Assembly: GCA_035503615.1 (NCBI GenBank)
Contig: DATJTI010000031.1
Coordinates: forward strand, 57,645-121,644
Length of the DNA: 64,000 nucleotides
Source: AP-15 sp035503615
Lineage (GTDB): Bacteria; Pseudomonadota; Alphaproteobacteria; ATCC43930; CGMCC-115725
Reading direction: 5' to 3'
Shown: piece after piece, positions 26,545-38,324 of the stretch
Layout of the letters: the number at the start of each line of letters is the position of its first letter
How positions within the stretch are numbered: the first letter of the stretch is position 1
Notes under the pieces: model-generated
Told to the model about the DNA's origin: nothing
Databases searched by the model: none
Seen by the model: the letters and a program-made list of their open reading frames with translations, nothing else
Translations under genes and position numbers: made by a program

Positions 26545-27248
26545 GCTATCATTACGTCGGTTCCGAGCTCGAGCTGTTTGCGACGGCAATCAACTGGAAA
26601 TCCTATCTCGCCTCGGTGCTGGACCCGTTCGTCACCGGGCGGGTGCTGGATGTCGGCGCCGGCATCGGCACCAACCTCGCGTATATGTGCAACCCGCGTG
26701 TCGTCGAATGGACCAGCCTCGAACCCGATCCGGAGCTGGCTCGCCAGATCGGTGCCGCTGAGCCGCGCCGACGGTTGCTCACACCCTGCCGCGTCGTGAC
26801 CGGCACGATCGGCGACCTCGACCCGGCCTTATGCTTCGACACGATCCTCTATCTCGATGTGCTCGAACATATCGCCGATGACCGGGCCGAGCTGGCGCGC
26901 GCTCGCGACCATTTGGCGCCGGGCGGCCGCCTCGTTGTCGTCGCGCCTGCACACCCGTTTCTGTTCAGCGGGTTCGATGCGGCGATCGGTCATTATCGGC
27001 GCTACGACGACGTGAGCTTGCGCGCGCTGAGCCCTGAAGGGTGCCGCCTCGATGCGTTTCTGCTGCTCGACTGCGCCGGGTTCTTTGCTTCGCTCGCCAA
27101 CCGGCTGATCTTGCGCAAGGTGCTGCCGTCGCCGCGGCAGATCGCGGTGTGGGACCGGTCGCTGGTGCCAGCCTCGCGCCGTCTCGATCCGTTGACCGGC
27201 TACAAATTCGGCAAGACCGCGCTCGCCGTGTGGCGCGCCGCCGCGTGA
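26541..27248 (+). CDS. class I SAM-dependent methyltransferase
   Basis: This 235-aa enzyme has motif I VLDVGAGIGTNLAYM, the acidic residue SLEPDPEL at the end of the second strand, TILYLDVLEHIADD (motif II) and LAPGGRLVVVAPAHPFLFSGFDAAIGHYRRYD. The HYRRY segment is typical of methyltransferases encoded beside GT2 glycosyltransferases. The start at 26541 overlaps the GT2 stop by four bases. It probably modifies the same lipid-linked or cell-surface glycan; the substrate is not evident. Confidence 0.87.
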   Translation: MSYHYVGSELELFATAINWKSYLASVLDPFVTGRVLDVGAGIGTNLAYMCNPRVVEWTSLEPDPELARQIGAAEPRRRLLTPCRVVTGTIGDLDPALCFDTILYLDVLEHIADDRAELARARDHLAPGGRLVVVAPAHPFLFSGFDAAIGHYRRYDDVSLRALSPEGCRLDAFLLLDCAGFFASLANRLILRKVLPSPRQIAVWDRSLVPASRRLDPLTGYKFGKTALAVWRAAA

Positions 27249-27478
27249 GTTTCCGCCGCCCCCGGAAGCTGGTCAGCCCGGCCGCGCCGCTGCTGTTCGG
27301 CCCGGCCGGGGCGAATGTCGGCCCGGATCGCCTGATCGCCCTCGCCATGGGGGGCATGGGGCCGCGCCGGTGGTTGCCGCCCCCGGAGATCGCCTGACAC
27401 GACGCGGAGGGACGCAATCGACGCAACCCGGTGCGGCACCCTCTTGCACTGCGGCCGCGCGAGGCCACAATCTGTCGC

Positions 27479-30160
<2,682 letters not shown>

Positions 30161-30303
30161 CGCCGATTCGAAGGCTCGTTATCCCTTTTGATCGTGAGGG
30201 TCCGGCGCAAGTCGATTGAATTCTCTGCGATCTGGCACCCAGGACGAAATTTTGACGTTCGTTACCTAACCAGCCGCAACCAGGTTTGGTTGACGGATCC
30301 GGC

Positions 30304-31185
30304 ATGGACGGGAACGAGCGGAGCGATCGGCGCAGCAATCGTGTCTCCGTCTTGGCACGGACGGTTGCGGTGATACTGGCCATGCTGGCAGCCGCGTGTG
30401 AGCCATTCCCAGTCCATCTCGACCCGTTGAGCGTCAATGGGCGCGATGGCGGTGGTGCGCCCCCATCCTATGGTGCGCTGATGCGGATCGCCGCCGCGGC
30501 CCGCTCCGGCGGCGATTATGCGAATGCGCTCAGCGTGTACCGTCGCGCTGCCGCGATCGCGCCCGCGGCCCCGGCGCCCTTTGTCGCGATCGGCGACATG
30601 CTGCTTGCAGATGGCGCGGTCAACGAGGCGATCCTTGCCTACAATTCGGCGCTGGCCCGCGATGCCGACAGCCCGTCGGCACTGCGCGGGTTGGCCAAGG
30701 CATATCTCGAAACCGGCCGTCCGCAGTTGGCGCTGGTTCCGCTAGCAAGAGCCGAGAAAGCGAGCCCCGACGATCCGCAGTTGATGGTCCTGCTCGGCGT
30801 CACCGAGGACCTGTCGGGTCGTCACCAGCTGGCCCAGGCCGATTATCGGCGCGGTCTCACAAAATCGCCCGGCGACCCCGCGCTAACCGTCGACCTGGCG
30901 CTGTCACTGTCGCTGAGCGGCGATTTTCCCGACGCGATCGCGGTCCTGCAGCCGGTCGCGATGGCACCCTCGTCCTCGGCGCAGGAACGGCAGTCGCTCG
31001 CCCTGATCTATGGCCTCGAAGGCAGTGTCGCCGAAGCTGCGCGGCTCGGCCGGATCGATCTCGACGAGGCGTCGGTCGAACACAACCTCGCCTATTACCA
31101 GACGCTCCGCGGCTTGTCGCCGGACGCACGCAGCCGGGCGATCCTGTCGGCGGGGACGAGGCCGAACGCCGCCGGGCCATCATGA
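30304..31185 (+). CDS. tadD: TadD-like TPR lipoprotein of the Tad pilus system
   Basis: This 293-aa protein starts with a lipoprotein signal (VILAMLAAACEP, lipobox LAAAC at about residues 29-33) and then has about five tetratricopeptide repeats (GDYANALSVYRRAAAIAP, GAVNEAILAYNSALARD, GRPQLALVPLARAEKASP and so on). TadD acts with secretin RcpA in Flp pilus assembly. It is convergent with the tad operon on the minus strand; the 116 bases between the two ends hold no gene. ATG 30304 was preferred to TTG 30286. Confidence 0.83.
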   Translation: MDGNERSDRRSNRVSVLARTVAVILAMLAAACEPFPVHLDPLSVNGRDGGGAPPSYGALMRIAAAARSGGDYANALSVYRRAAAIAPAAPAPFVAIGDMLLADGAVNEAILAYNSALARDADSPSALRGLAKAYLETGRPQLALVPLARAEKASPDDPQLMVLLGVTEDLSGRHQLAQADYRRGLTKSPGDPALTVDLALSLSLSGDFPDAIAVLQPVAMAPSSSAQERQSLALIYGLEGSVAEAARLGRIDLDEASVEHNLAYYQTLRGLSPDARSRAILSAGTRPNAAGPS

Positions 31186-31301
31186 AACGCCGCCGAGTGG
31201 CGAGGGGACCTTCCGGATGGGTGCCCGCAGCCGCCTATGACCGCGTGCCGTGGCATGCGATCTTCGGCCCGGATCCGACGCCTTGATGCCTCGCGGCCGG
31301 T

Positions 31302-32300
31302 TCAATGCCGGCTGAACATATCCATGATGCCGATCGCCGCCGGGCCGAGCAGGACGATGAACAGGGTCGGCAGAATAAACACGATCATCGGCACGGTCAG
31401 CATCGCCGGCAGCCGCGCAGCCTTCTCTTCGGCGCGGGTCATTCGCGCAGTACGTGACTCGATCGATAGAATCCGCAGCGACTGAGCCAGCGGGGTGCCG
31501 AATTTCGCCGTCTGCTGCAAGGTGTTGACCACCGCCCGGATGGCATCCGAATCGGTGCGGTTGTTGAGGTTGTCAAACGCCAGGCGGCGATCCGGCAGAA
31601 AGGTCAATTCGGCTGCGGTGATCGCGAACTCCTCGGCGAGCTCCGGCCAGCTCGCGGCAAGTTCGCGCGAAACCCGGATCAATGTCGCGTCGAGGCTGAG
31701 CCCGGCCTCGGCACAGATGACCATCAGATCGAGACCGTCCGGCAGCGCGAGCTGCAATTGCTTGGCGCGCTTGCCGGCTGCGTTTGTCAGGTACAGCTTT
31801 GGCGCGTAAACGCCCAGCGCGACCGCCGCCAACGCCGGCACGAACCGGAATTCGGCCGGACTCGGCAGCAAATGCAGCGCGTAATCATTGACCAGCATGG
31901 CAAAGCCGAACAATGACGGCAGGCACAGCCGCGCGAACAGATAGCCGACCATCGCGTCGGGGGATCGGATCCCGGCGCGGGCCAGCATCAGCCGCGCTTC
32001 GGCTGCGTGCTTGGAGCGAAGCAGGTCGAGCCGCGTCACCGCCTGCCGCATCAAGCCGACCGGCCGCCGCCATTGCCGCCGGTTGCGTAGAGCCAGAGCC
32101 TGGCGGCGCAGCGATTCCTTGCGCCTGGTGATTTCGGCCAGCCGCCGCTCGAATGCATTCCTCGGTCGCACCGCCTGCCACATCGCAATACAGGTCGCCA
32201 GCACCGCGAGCGAGGCAAGACCGGCAATCAGGTCGTCGAGCCCGATCCCAGCGGGTAGCCAGCGGGCGAGCTCGACATCGCCGGGCTGTACATTGATCAT
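31302..32300 (-). CDS. tadC: Tad pilus inner-membrane platform protein TadC
   Basis: This 332-aa type II secretion F-like protein has a T2SSF domain (LPDGLDLMVICAEAGLSLDATLIRVSREL, about residues 175-205) between hydrophobic helices, and a C-terminal helix pair (LTVPMIVFILPTLFIVLLGPAAI). With TadB it forms the inner-membrane platform of the Flp pilus machine. The start at 32300 overlaps the tadB stop by ATGA; an upstream extension of the frame overlaps tadB and is not protein-like. It is the last gene of the operon. Confidence 0.92.
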   Translation of the reverse strand: MINVQPGDVELARWLPAGIGLDDLIAGLASLAVLATCIAMWQAVRPRNAFERRLAEITRRKESLRRQALALRNRRQWRRPVGLMRQAVTRLDLLRSKHAAEARLMLARAGIRSPDAMVGYLFARLCLPSLFGFAMLVNDYALHLLPSPAEFRFVPALAAVALGVYAPKLYLTNAAGKRAKQLQLALPDGLDLMVICAEAGLSLDATLIRVSRELAASWPELAEEFAITAAELTFLPDRRLAFDNLNNRTDSDAIRAVVNTLQQTAKFGTPLAQSLRILSIESRTARMTRAEEKAARLPAMLTVPMIVFILPTLFIVLLGPAAIGIMDMFSRH

Positions 32301-33286
32301 ATTTCGAACCGTGCCATCCTGTTCATGATCGTGATGCCGGTCACCAACATCGCGACTGCAATCCCGTCGAGGATGTAGCCGCGGACATCGTGAAACAGCG
32401 GTGCCAGGTAGGTCGGCGAGGTCAACATCAACAGGCCGATCACGACGACCGGCAGACCGCCGAGGATCATTGTCGTCGCCCGGGTCTCGCTCGACATGGC
32501 GCGCACCTTGGCCCGCATCTGCCGCCGCCGGCGCAGCGCATCGGCAAGGTTGGACAAGGTCTCGGCGAGATTGCCGCCGGTCTCGCGCTGGACGCTGAGC
32601 GCGATGATGAAAAACCGGAACTCCGGGGTGTCGATGCGCTTGGCGATATCCCACAGCAGGGTTTCGAGGTCGCGCCCCAAACGCATTCCGCTCTCGATCA
32701 GACGTAGCTCGCTGCCGACCGGATCGGCAATCTCGTGACCCGCGCCGATGATCGCCTCGCTGATTGGCAGCCCGGAGCGCAGCGCCCGGACCATCAGATC
32801 GATCGCATCGGGGAACAGCGCGGTGAACGCGGCGACCCGCCGCCGTCCCATCCGGCCGATGATCAAATGCGGAAGAGCCAGACCGAGACAGAGACCGATT
32901 GAGACGCAGGCGGCGAGCCCGAGCCGGGTCAGACCGATAAGAGCGAGCACCGACAGCACCGTAATGCCGGCGATCACGAGCGCGTATTGGCCGATCGAGA
33001 TGGTCCGCCCGGTGCGCGCCAGGCGGGCGGCGAGCAGATCGCGACGCGGCAGCCAGCGGCGGGCGGCGCGATCGATCGCCGGGGTTGGGCTCTGGAGGCG
33101 CGTGAGCCGCGCCGCCTCGGGACTGACCGGCACACCTTTGGCGCGATCGCGCACCACCGCGAGGCGCCGCTTGAACCGTCGGCGGGCGGCACTATTGCCG
33201 ACCGCAACCGCAGCCGCGACAAACCCCGAGACGACGGCGATTGCCGCCATCGTGGCGAGCCAGTCGACCGTGCCGGGCCCGGTCAT
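32297..33286 (-). CDS. tadB: Tad pilus inner-membrane platform protein TadB
   Basis: This 329-aa T2SSF-domain protein has the characteristic LFPDAIDLMVRALRSGLPISEAI, FRFFIIALSVQRETGGNLAETLSNLADALRRRRQMRAKVRAMSSE and a last pair of hydrophobic helices. An N-terminal helix (WLATMAAIAVVSGFVAAAVAVG) precedes a basic cytoplasmic stretch. The start at 33286 (MTGPGTVDWLA) was chosen because the upstream frame enters tadA and is not protein-like; 46 bases separate it from the tadA stop. Confidence 0.92.
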   Translation of the reverse strand: MTGPGTVDWLATMAAIAVVSGFVAAAVAVGNSAARRRFKRRLAVVRDRAKGVPVSPEAARLTRLQSPTPAIDRAARRWLPRRDLLAARLARTGRTISIGQYALVIAGITVLSVLALIGLTRLGLAACVSIGLCLGLALPHLIIGRMGRRRVAAFTALFPDAIDLMVRALRSGLPISEAIIGAGHEIADPVGSELRLIESGMRLGRDLETLLWDIAKRIDTPEFRFFIIALSVQRETGGNLAETLSNLADALRRRRQMRAKVRAMSSETRATTMILGGLPVVVIGLLMLTSPTYLAPLFHDVRGYILDGIAVAMLVTGITIMNRMARFEI

Positions 33287-33332
33287 CGCCCGATCCGGCG
33301 CCGTCGGGAGCGGGCACAGGCGGCATCGCCCA

Positions 33333-35009
33333 TCAAATGATCTCGAGCAACGGGCGATCGAGCCCGTAATATTCGGCGCGTGGCAGGAAGTGCGGGCGCA
33401 CCCCGCTCGATTTGAAGATGCCGCGCAACCGGCCGTCGGCGCTCTCACCCTGAAATTGATAGCTGAACAGTTCCTGGGTGGTGATGATATCGCCCTCCAT
33501 CCCGACGATCTCGATGATGTCGGTCACGCGCCGCATGCCATCGCGCATCCGGCTGATCTGGACGATCATGTGGACGGCGGCGGCGATCTGGGTGCGTACC
33601 GCATGCGAGGGCAGGTGGATCCCGGTCATGCCGACCATGTTTTCGAGCCGGGTCAGTGCCTCCCGCGGCCGGTTGGCGTGGATCGTGCTCATCGACCCGT
33701 CATGCCCGGTATTCATCGCCTGCAGCACGTCGAGGGCTTCGGCGCCGCGGATCTCGCCGAGAATGATCCGGTCGGGACGCATGCGCAGAGTGTTGCGCAA
33801 CAGGTCGCGCATGGTGATCTCGCCGGTGCCTTCGAGATTCGGCGCGCGGGTTTCGAGCCGCACCACGTGCGGCTGCTGCAATTGCAGCTCGGCCGCATCC
33901 TCGATCGTGACCGTGCGCTCGGCCGGGTCGATCAGTCGCGACAGCGCATTCAGCAGTGTCGTCTTGCCTGAGCCGGTGCCACCGGAAATCAGGATGTTAA
34001 GCCGGCAACGCGCCGCGATCTTCAACAGCGTCGCCATCTCCGGCGAGATGTTCGCCTGCTGCGCCATCGTGTCGAGGGTAATAGTCTTTTTTGAGAATTT
34101 GCGGATCGAGATCGACGGGCCGTCGATCGCCAGCGGCGGGATAATGATGTTGACCCGGCTGCCATCGGCGAGCCGGGCATCGACCAGCGGCCGCGACTCG
34201 TCGATCCGGCGGCCGATCCGGGTGACGATCTTGTTGGCGACGTTCATCACGTGCTGATCGTCGCGAAACGTCACTTCGGTCAGTTCGAGCTTGCCGCGCC
34301 GCTCGACATAGACCTGCTTGGCGCCGTTGATCATAATGTCGGTGACGCTGTCGTCCTCGATCAGCGGGTCGACCGGGCCGAGCCCCAGCATGTCCGAGAT
34401 CAGCGCCTGAACCAGCTCGCGCTGTTCGAGAAAATTGAGCTGATGCTTGGTTTCGCCGAGCAATTCCTTGACCCAGCCATCGAGCTGCGCCTCGAAGGTG
34501 GCGCGCGGCATTTCGGCGGCTGCGGCGACATCCATATGTTCGAGCACGAGCGGCTGGATCTGCGCCTTGGCCGCCTCCATCGCGGCCCGATTGAGGCGCC
34601 GCTGCGAGGGCGAGGCACTACCGTCGGTTTCCGGCCGCTCCGGGCTCAGCAGGGCCTGCATCAGACTGGTGATCAGATCGCGCCGCTCGAGCGCGTTCGC
34701 TTCGATGCCGTGGCGTGGCAGGTATGACTGCACAGCCGCATCGACGATTTTCGCCAATTCGCCACGGCTCAGGATCAGCCGCCGCTCGGGGCGGATTTCC
34801 GCGCTGAGGCGGGCCAGCAACTGCTCTCGCGCCGCCAGCAGACGGTCCTCCCGGGTGGCTTCGGCCGATGGCGGCGGTCCCGGCATCGCGGCCGCGATCG
34901 GGGTCTGGGCCGGCGGCGCCGGTGGTGCGGTCGCACGCCGCGCCGACAATTCGGCGATGCGCGCCTCGAGCGCGCTCTCGCCATCGGGGCGCTTCAGCAG
35001 GCCTACCAC
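33333..35009 (-). CDS. cpaF: Tad pilus assembly ATPase TadA/CpaF
   Basis: This 558-aa hexameric secretion ATPase drives Flp pilus assembly. A proline/alanine-rich N-terminal stretch is followed by the CpaF N-terminal domain and the core: LIEDDSVTDIMINGAKQVYVERRGKL, SRVNIIIPPLAIDGPSISIRKF, Walker A SGGTGSGKTTLLNAL, the Asp box TIEDAAELQL, Walker B RIILGEIRGAEALDVLQAMNTGH and the His box GSMSTIHANRPREALTRLENM. It overlaps tadZ/cpaE by seven bases. Confidence 0.95.
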   Translation of the reverse strand: MVGLLKRPDGESALEARIAELSARRATAPPAPPAQTPIAAAMPGPPPSAEATREDRLLAAREQLLARLSAEIRPERRLILSRGELAKIVDAAVQSYLPRHGIEANALERRDLITSLMQALLSPERPETDGSASPSQRRLNRAAMEAAKAQIQPLVLEHMDVAAAAEMPRATFEAQLDGWVKELLGETKHQLNFLEQRELVQALISDMLGLGPVDPLIEDDSVTDIMINGAKQVYVERRGKLELTEVTFRDDQHVMNVANKIVTRIGRRIDESRPLVDARLADGSRVNIIIPPLAIDGPSISIRKFSKKTITLDTMAQQANISPEMATLLKIAARCRLNILISGGTGSGKTTLLNALSRLIDPAERTVTIEDAAELQLQQPHVVRLETRAPNLEGTGEITMRDLLRNTLRMRPDRIILGEIRGAEALDVLQAMNTGHDGSMSTIHANRPREALTRLENMVGMTGIHLPSHAVRTQIAAAVHMIVQISRMRDGMRRVTDIIEIVGMEGDIITTQELFSYQFQGESADGRLRGIFKSSGVRPHFLPRAEYYGLDRPLLEII

Positions 35010-36208
35010 AGCGAGCGCAGTGCAAAGCGGCGCCGCTTCGGTCGCTCCGCTGCGGCCCCCGCGAGCAATCCCGCGAGCTGGCGAAATTCGCGGACGACCG
35101 GGCTGCGAGGTGCTGCCACCGGCAAAGGCCGGCCGGAATTGACCGCCGCACCGGCGGCTTTCGGATCATAGGAAATGACCATGTCGAGCCCCTTGCCGAT
35201 CCCCTTCTCGAATTCTCCCTTGCCGATCAGCCCGCGTTCTCCGGTGGCGCCCGCCTCGACCAGCCACAGCCGGGCCTGCGGCGTCTGCTCGCGCATCAGC
35301 GTCTGCAGCCGGATCGCATCGCGCAGGCCGGCGAGGCTGCGCTCGCAGATCACGATGACGTGACTGGCGGCGGCGAGCACGACGCGCTGCACCGGAGTGG
35401 CGCCGCGCGGCAGGTCCACGACAACGCGGGCGAATTTACGGCGCAGCTCGTAGAGCAGCATGTCGATCGCGCCGGCGTCGATCGCCAGATGCTGCTCCGC
35501 CGAGGCTTCGGCCGCCAGCACCCGCAAATTTTCGCTGATCTTGATCATCGCCCGGTCGATGAACAGGCTGTCGATGCGCGAGGGTTGTTCGAGCGCCTCG
35601 CACAGCCCGCTCCCGGGTTCGGTGTCGAGCTTCAGCGCCACTGTGCCGAAATGCAGATCGAGATCGAGCAGCGCGGTGCGTTCCGGGTGCTCTTCGGCAA
35701 GCATCCAGGCACAGCCGACCGCGGCGGTCGTCGCGCCGACCCCACCACGGTTGCCGATGAAGACGATCACCTCGCCAAGCCCGCCATCCGCCCCGGCAGC
35801 ACCGCCCGGCGCCGATTTTTCGAGCATCGCGGCAAGCGCGTCGCGGCTCGGCGGCCGGATCAGGTAGTCGTCGGCACCGGCTGCCAGGAGATCGCGGTAG
35901 AGGGCCACGTCGTTGACCGCGCCGAGCGTCACAAGCTTCAGATCGGGACCGCCGACCGCGCGCGCCGCCCCGATTTCGGCGATCGGCGCCGGCAGATCGG
36001 CAAGATCGAGCAGCAGGATCCGCGGCGCCGCCCCGGCGCGGATCCGCCGCACCGCCGCATCGAGCGTGTCGGTGACCGCGAGCTCGTCATCCAGCTGCAG
36101 CTCCCGGATCACCCCTTGCAGGCGGTCCAACGTCGCCTGGTCACGCAGCACCGCGAGCACGCCCTCGCGCGCCGGGCCGATCGCGGTTTTCACTCGCGCC
36201 GTCGTCAT
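35003..36208 (-). CDS. cpaE: Tad pilus localization ATPase TadZ/CpaE
   Basis: This 401-aa protein has an N-terminal receiver-like domain (about residues 15-135) and a ParA/MinD-type ATPase domain with a deviant Walker A, FIGNRGGVGATTAAVG, then ALLDLDLHFG and VVVDLPRGATPV. TadZ/CpaE marks the cell pole and recruits the pilus machine. The receiver-like domain shows no obvious phospho-acceptor triad. The start overlaps the cpaD stop (ATGA), in keeping with the tight operon. Confidence 0.93.
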   Translation of the reverse strand: MTTARVKTAIGPAREGVLAVLRDQATLDRLQGVIRELQLDDELAVTDTLDAAVRRIRAGAAPRILLLDLADLPAPIAEIGAARAVGGPDLKLVTLGAVNDVALYRDLLAAGADDYLIRPPSRDALAAMLEKSAPGGAAGADGGLGEVIVFIGNRGGVGATTAAVGCAWMLAEEHPERTALLDLDLHFGTVALKLDTEPGSGLCEALEQPSRIDSLFIDRAMIKISENLRVLAAEASAEQHLAIDAGAIDMLLYELRRKFARVVVDLPRGATPVQRVVLAAASHVIVICERSLAGLRDAIRLQTLMREQTPQARLWLVEAGATGERGLIGKGEFEKGIGKGLDMVISYDPKAAGAAVNSGRPLPVAAPRSPVVREFRQLAGLLAGAAAERPKRRRFALRSLW

Positions 36209-36888
36209 TGACCGCCACCACCTCCGCTCGCTGCACTGCTAGAGCCGCCACCGCCGCCCGTCGCAATCGGTCCCAGGCTGGTCCCGGCCGGCAGCTGCAC
36301 CTTCCCATCGAGATAATCATCGACCGCCCTGGCCGCCGGCTTGCCATCGGCCGCGGCCAAGGCACGGCCGCCGACGAGATCGGCCGGGCTCGCCACCATC
36401 AGCCCGAGATCGACCGCGGTGGCGCAGCCGAAATTGCTGGTCGGCGCGTTGGTGAAATCACCGGCATCGCGCATGCTCCAATTCGGGCAGCGCGGCAGCG
36501 TCACGGCATAGCGGCCGACCGTTATGATCGCCTGATTAGGCGGGACCGAGCCCAGTACCGCGGTGTCGGCGACAATGCTCCAGCGCAACAGCCGGCGGGA
36601 GATCGCGGCACTGCGCGCCTCGGCCAAGCCCGGCGGCCCCGAGGATGCGATCGCGACCCGGTCCGCCGGGGTCATGCCGCCGGTAGCGACGAGCCGGTCG
36701 AGCCGCGCTGCCTCGCCTTGGCTCAGCCGCGCCGATCCCGGTGCGAAGGCCACGGTGAGCGAGGTCGTCGCGCCATCGACCCGCAGCTGCGTCGGCGCCT
36801 CGCTCTTGCTGTATTCGGCAACTCCGGGAACGCAGCCGGCGAGCACCGGCAGCAGGGCCATGACCACCGGATAGAGATGCATTCTCAT
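36205..36888 (-). CDS. cpaD: pilus biogenesis lipoprotein CpaD
   Basis: This 227-aa lipoprotein has a signal sequence ending in lipobox LAGC (MRMHLYPVVMALLPVLAGC) and the family pattern RLDRLVATGG, CPNWSMRDAGDF, SNFGCATAVDLGLMVASPADLVGGR. It is thought to assist the outer-membrane secretin. I chose the ATG at 36888 because GGGGGAG lies about seven bases upstream and the signal peptide then begins at once. The ATG at 36909, which overlaps the secretin stop, would add seven residues. The C terminus is a glycine/serine run. Confidence 0.88.
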   Translation of the reverse strand: MRMHLYPVVMALLPVLAGCVPGVAEYSKSEAPTQLRVDGATTSLTVAFAPGSARLSQGEAARLDRLVATGGMTPADRVAIASSGPPGLAEARSAAISRRLLRWSIVADTAVLGSVPPNQAIITVGRYAVTLPRCPNWSMRDAGDFTNAPTSNFGCATAVDLGLMVASPADLVGGRALAAADGKPAARAVDDYLDGKVQLPAGTSLGPIATGGGGGSSSAASGGGGGQ

Positions 36889-36905
36889 TGCGTGCTCCCC
36901 CGCGT

Positions 36906-38324
36906 TCAATCGAGCCGGAACCCGGCTGGCCCGATCAGCCCGGCGCCGCCGCTGTCGAGCGGCCCACGCGCCGGGGCCGGCAGGCTCTGCTGCCAGGTGT
37001 CACCAAACAGCACCTGCTGCGCATCGTGCGGTGCCACCCAGCCGTTCAACGGGGTCGCCAGCGCCGTGGTCGGCGGCCGGACCAGATAGGGGGTGACGAT
37101 GACGACGAGTTCGGTCTCGTCATTCTGAAACTTGTTCGAGCGGAACAGCGCGCCGAGGATCGGAATGTCGCCGAGCCATGGGACCTCGGAGATATCCTGC
37201 TCGGTGTCGTGCTGCAGCAGTCCGGCGAGCGCGAAGCTCTGCCCGCTGGCGAGCTCGACGGTGGTTTCGGCTTGGCGCACGATGAAACCAGGCTCGATAA
37301 CGCCGTTTACCGTCACCGCATGGGCATAGTCCAACGTGCTGACCTCAGGCCGGACCCTGAGACTGAGGTGATCGGCGTCAATGATGGTCGGCGTGAAGGC
37401 CAGCTGGACGCCATATTGCTCGAATTGGATTGTATATAAGGTGGCGCTCCCCACCGAGCCGGGTTGGGCCACCTCGTATGGAATCTCGCCGCCAGCGAGA
37501 AAGCTCGCCGTCTGCCCGGAAACCGCAGTCAAATTCGGGTCAGCGAGGTCGGTTACAAAGCCTTCGGTCGCGAGCGCGTCGATCATTGTGCTGATCTGTT
37601 CTGCTCCCGGCAGGAACTTCCCGGTCAGGAAATTGACCCCAGAAACCGGATTGTTCGTCGAAAACGTTATGTTTCCGTTAGGTTTGTCCCAGTTGATGCC
37701 GATCTGTTTCAAGATGTTCCGGTCAACCTCGGCGATGCGAACATGCAAATCCACCTGGTTTGGGGTGGCGACGGTGAGCTTGTTGATGACCTGTTCGCCC
37801 TTCACGGTACCGGTGACTGCATTGGCCAGGGTGCGCGCCTTTTCGGCTTGCCCGGCGCTGGCGACCGCACCCGACAGCACCAGGCTCGAATCGACCTCGC
37901 TGACCGAGATCGGCGCACCGGGGACCAGCTGGCGCAGCGACTGGCGCAATTGCGACAGATCGAGATCAACCCGCACCGGCGCGTTGAGCATGACCCGGTC
38001 ATCGGCATCGACCGCATAAATCACGGTCTCGCCGGGTGATTTGGCGCTGACATAGACGAGGGTCGGCGATTTGACCTGGACATCGGCGATGTCCGGGCTG
38101 GCGATGAACACCGTGCTGGCCGGTCGTGGCAGCCGGATCAGCGTGCCGCGGCCGATTTCGAGCCGGATCGCGGGGCCGTTCGCCGGGATCTGGACCGCGG
38201 CGCCGGCGGCGGGCGGATCGGCAGGCGCACCCGATGGTTGCGGTTCGGCCGCCATTGCGGCAGCGGTCAGCCCCAGCCACATCACCGCCGCGACAAGACC
38301 GTAGCGAGGCAACGGAAACATCAT
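36906..38324 (-). CDS. cpaC: Tad pilus outer-membrane secretin RcpA/CpaC
   Basis: This 472-aa protein has a signal peptide (LVAAVMWLGLTAAAMAAEP), a pilus-specific N domain (GRGTLIRLPRPASTVFIASPDIADVQVKSP), BON-like segments, and the secretin domain: VDLHVRIAEVDRNILKQIGINW, FLAGGEIPYEVAQPG, YGVQLAFTPTIIDADHLSLRVRPEVSTLD and VPWLGDIPILGALFRS. It forms the outer-membrane gate for the Flp pilus. It overlaps both neighbours by four bases. ATG 38324 or the adjacent ATG 38321 may be used. Confidence 0.95.
   Translation of the reverse strand: MMFPLPRYGLVAAVMWLGLTAAAMAAEPQPSGAPADPPAAGAAVQIPANGPAIRLEIGRGTLIRLPRPASTVFIASPDIADVQVKSPTLVYVSAKSPGETVIYAVDADDRVMLNAPVRVDLDLSQLRQSLRQLVPGAPISVSEVDSSLVLSGAVASAGQAEKARTLANAVTGTVKGEQVINKLTVATPNQVDLHVRIAEVDRNILKQIGINWDKPNGNITFSTNNPVSGVNFLTGKFLPGAEQISTMIDALATEGFVTDLADPNLTAVSGQTASFLAGGEIPYEVAQPGSVGSATLYTIQFEQYGVQLAFTPTIIDADHLSLRVRPEVSTLDYAHAVTVNGVIEPGFIVRQAETTVELASGQSFALAGLLQHDTEQDISEVPWLGDIPILGALFRSNKFQNDETELVVIVTPYLVRPPTTALATPLNGWVAPHDAQQVLFGDTWQQSLPAPARGPLDSGGAGLIGPAGFRLD

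Noticed and set aside
27245..27397. A 50-codon open frame starting at GTG, overlapping the methyltransferase stop by four bases
   Set aside because: The overlap is suggestive, but the sequence is Pro/Gly/Arg-rich, has no ribosome-binding site and no recognisable feature; it lies in the leader of alaS.
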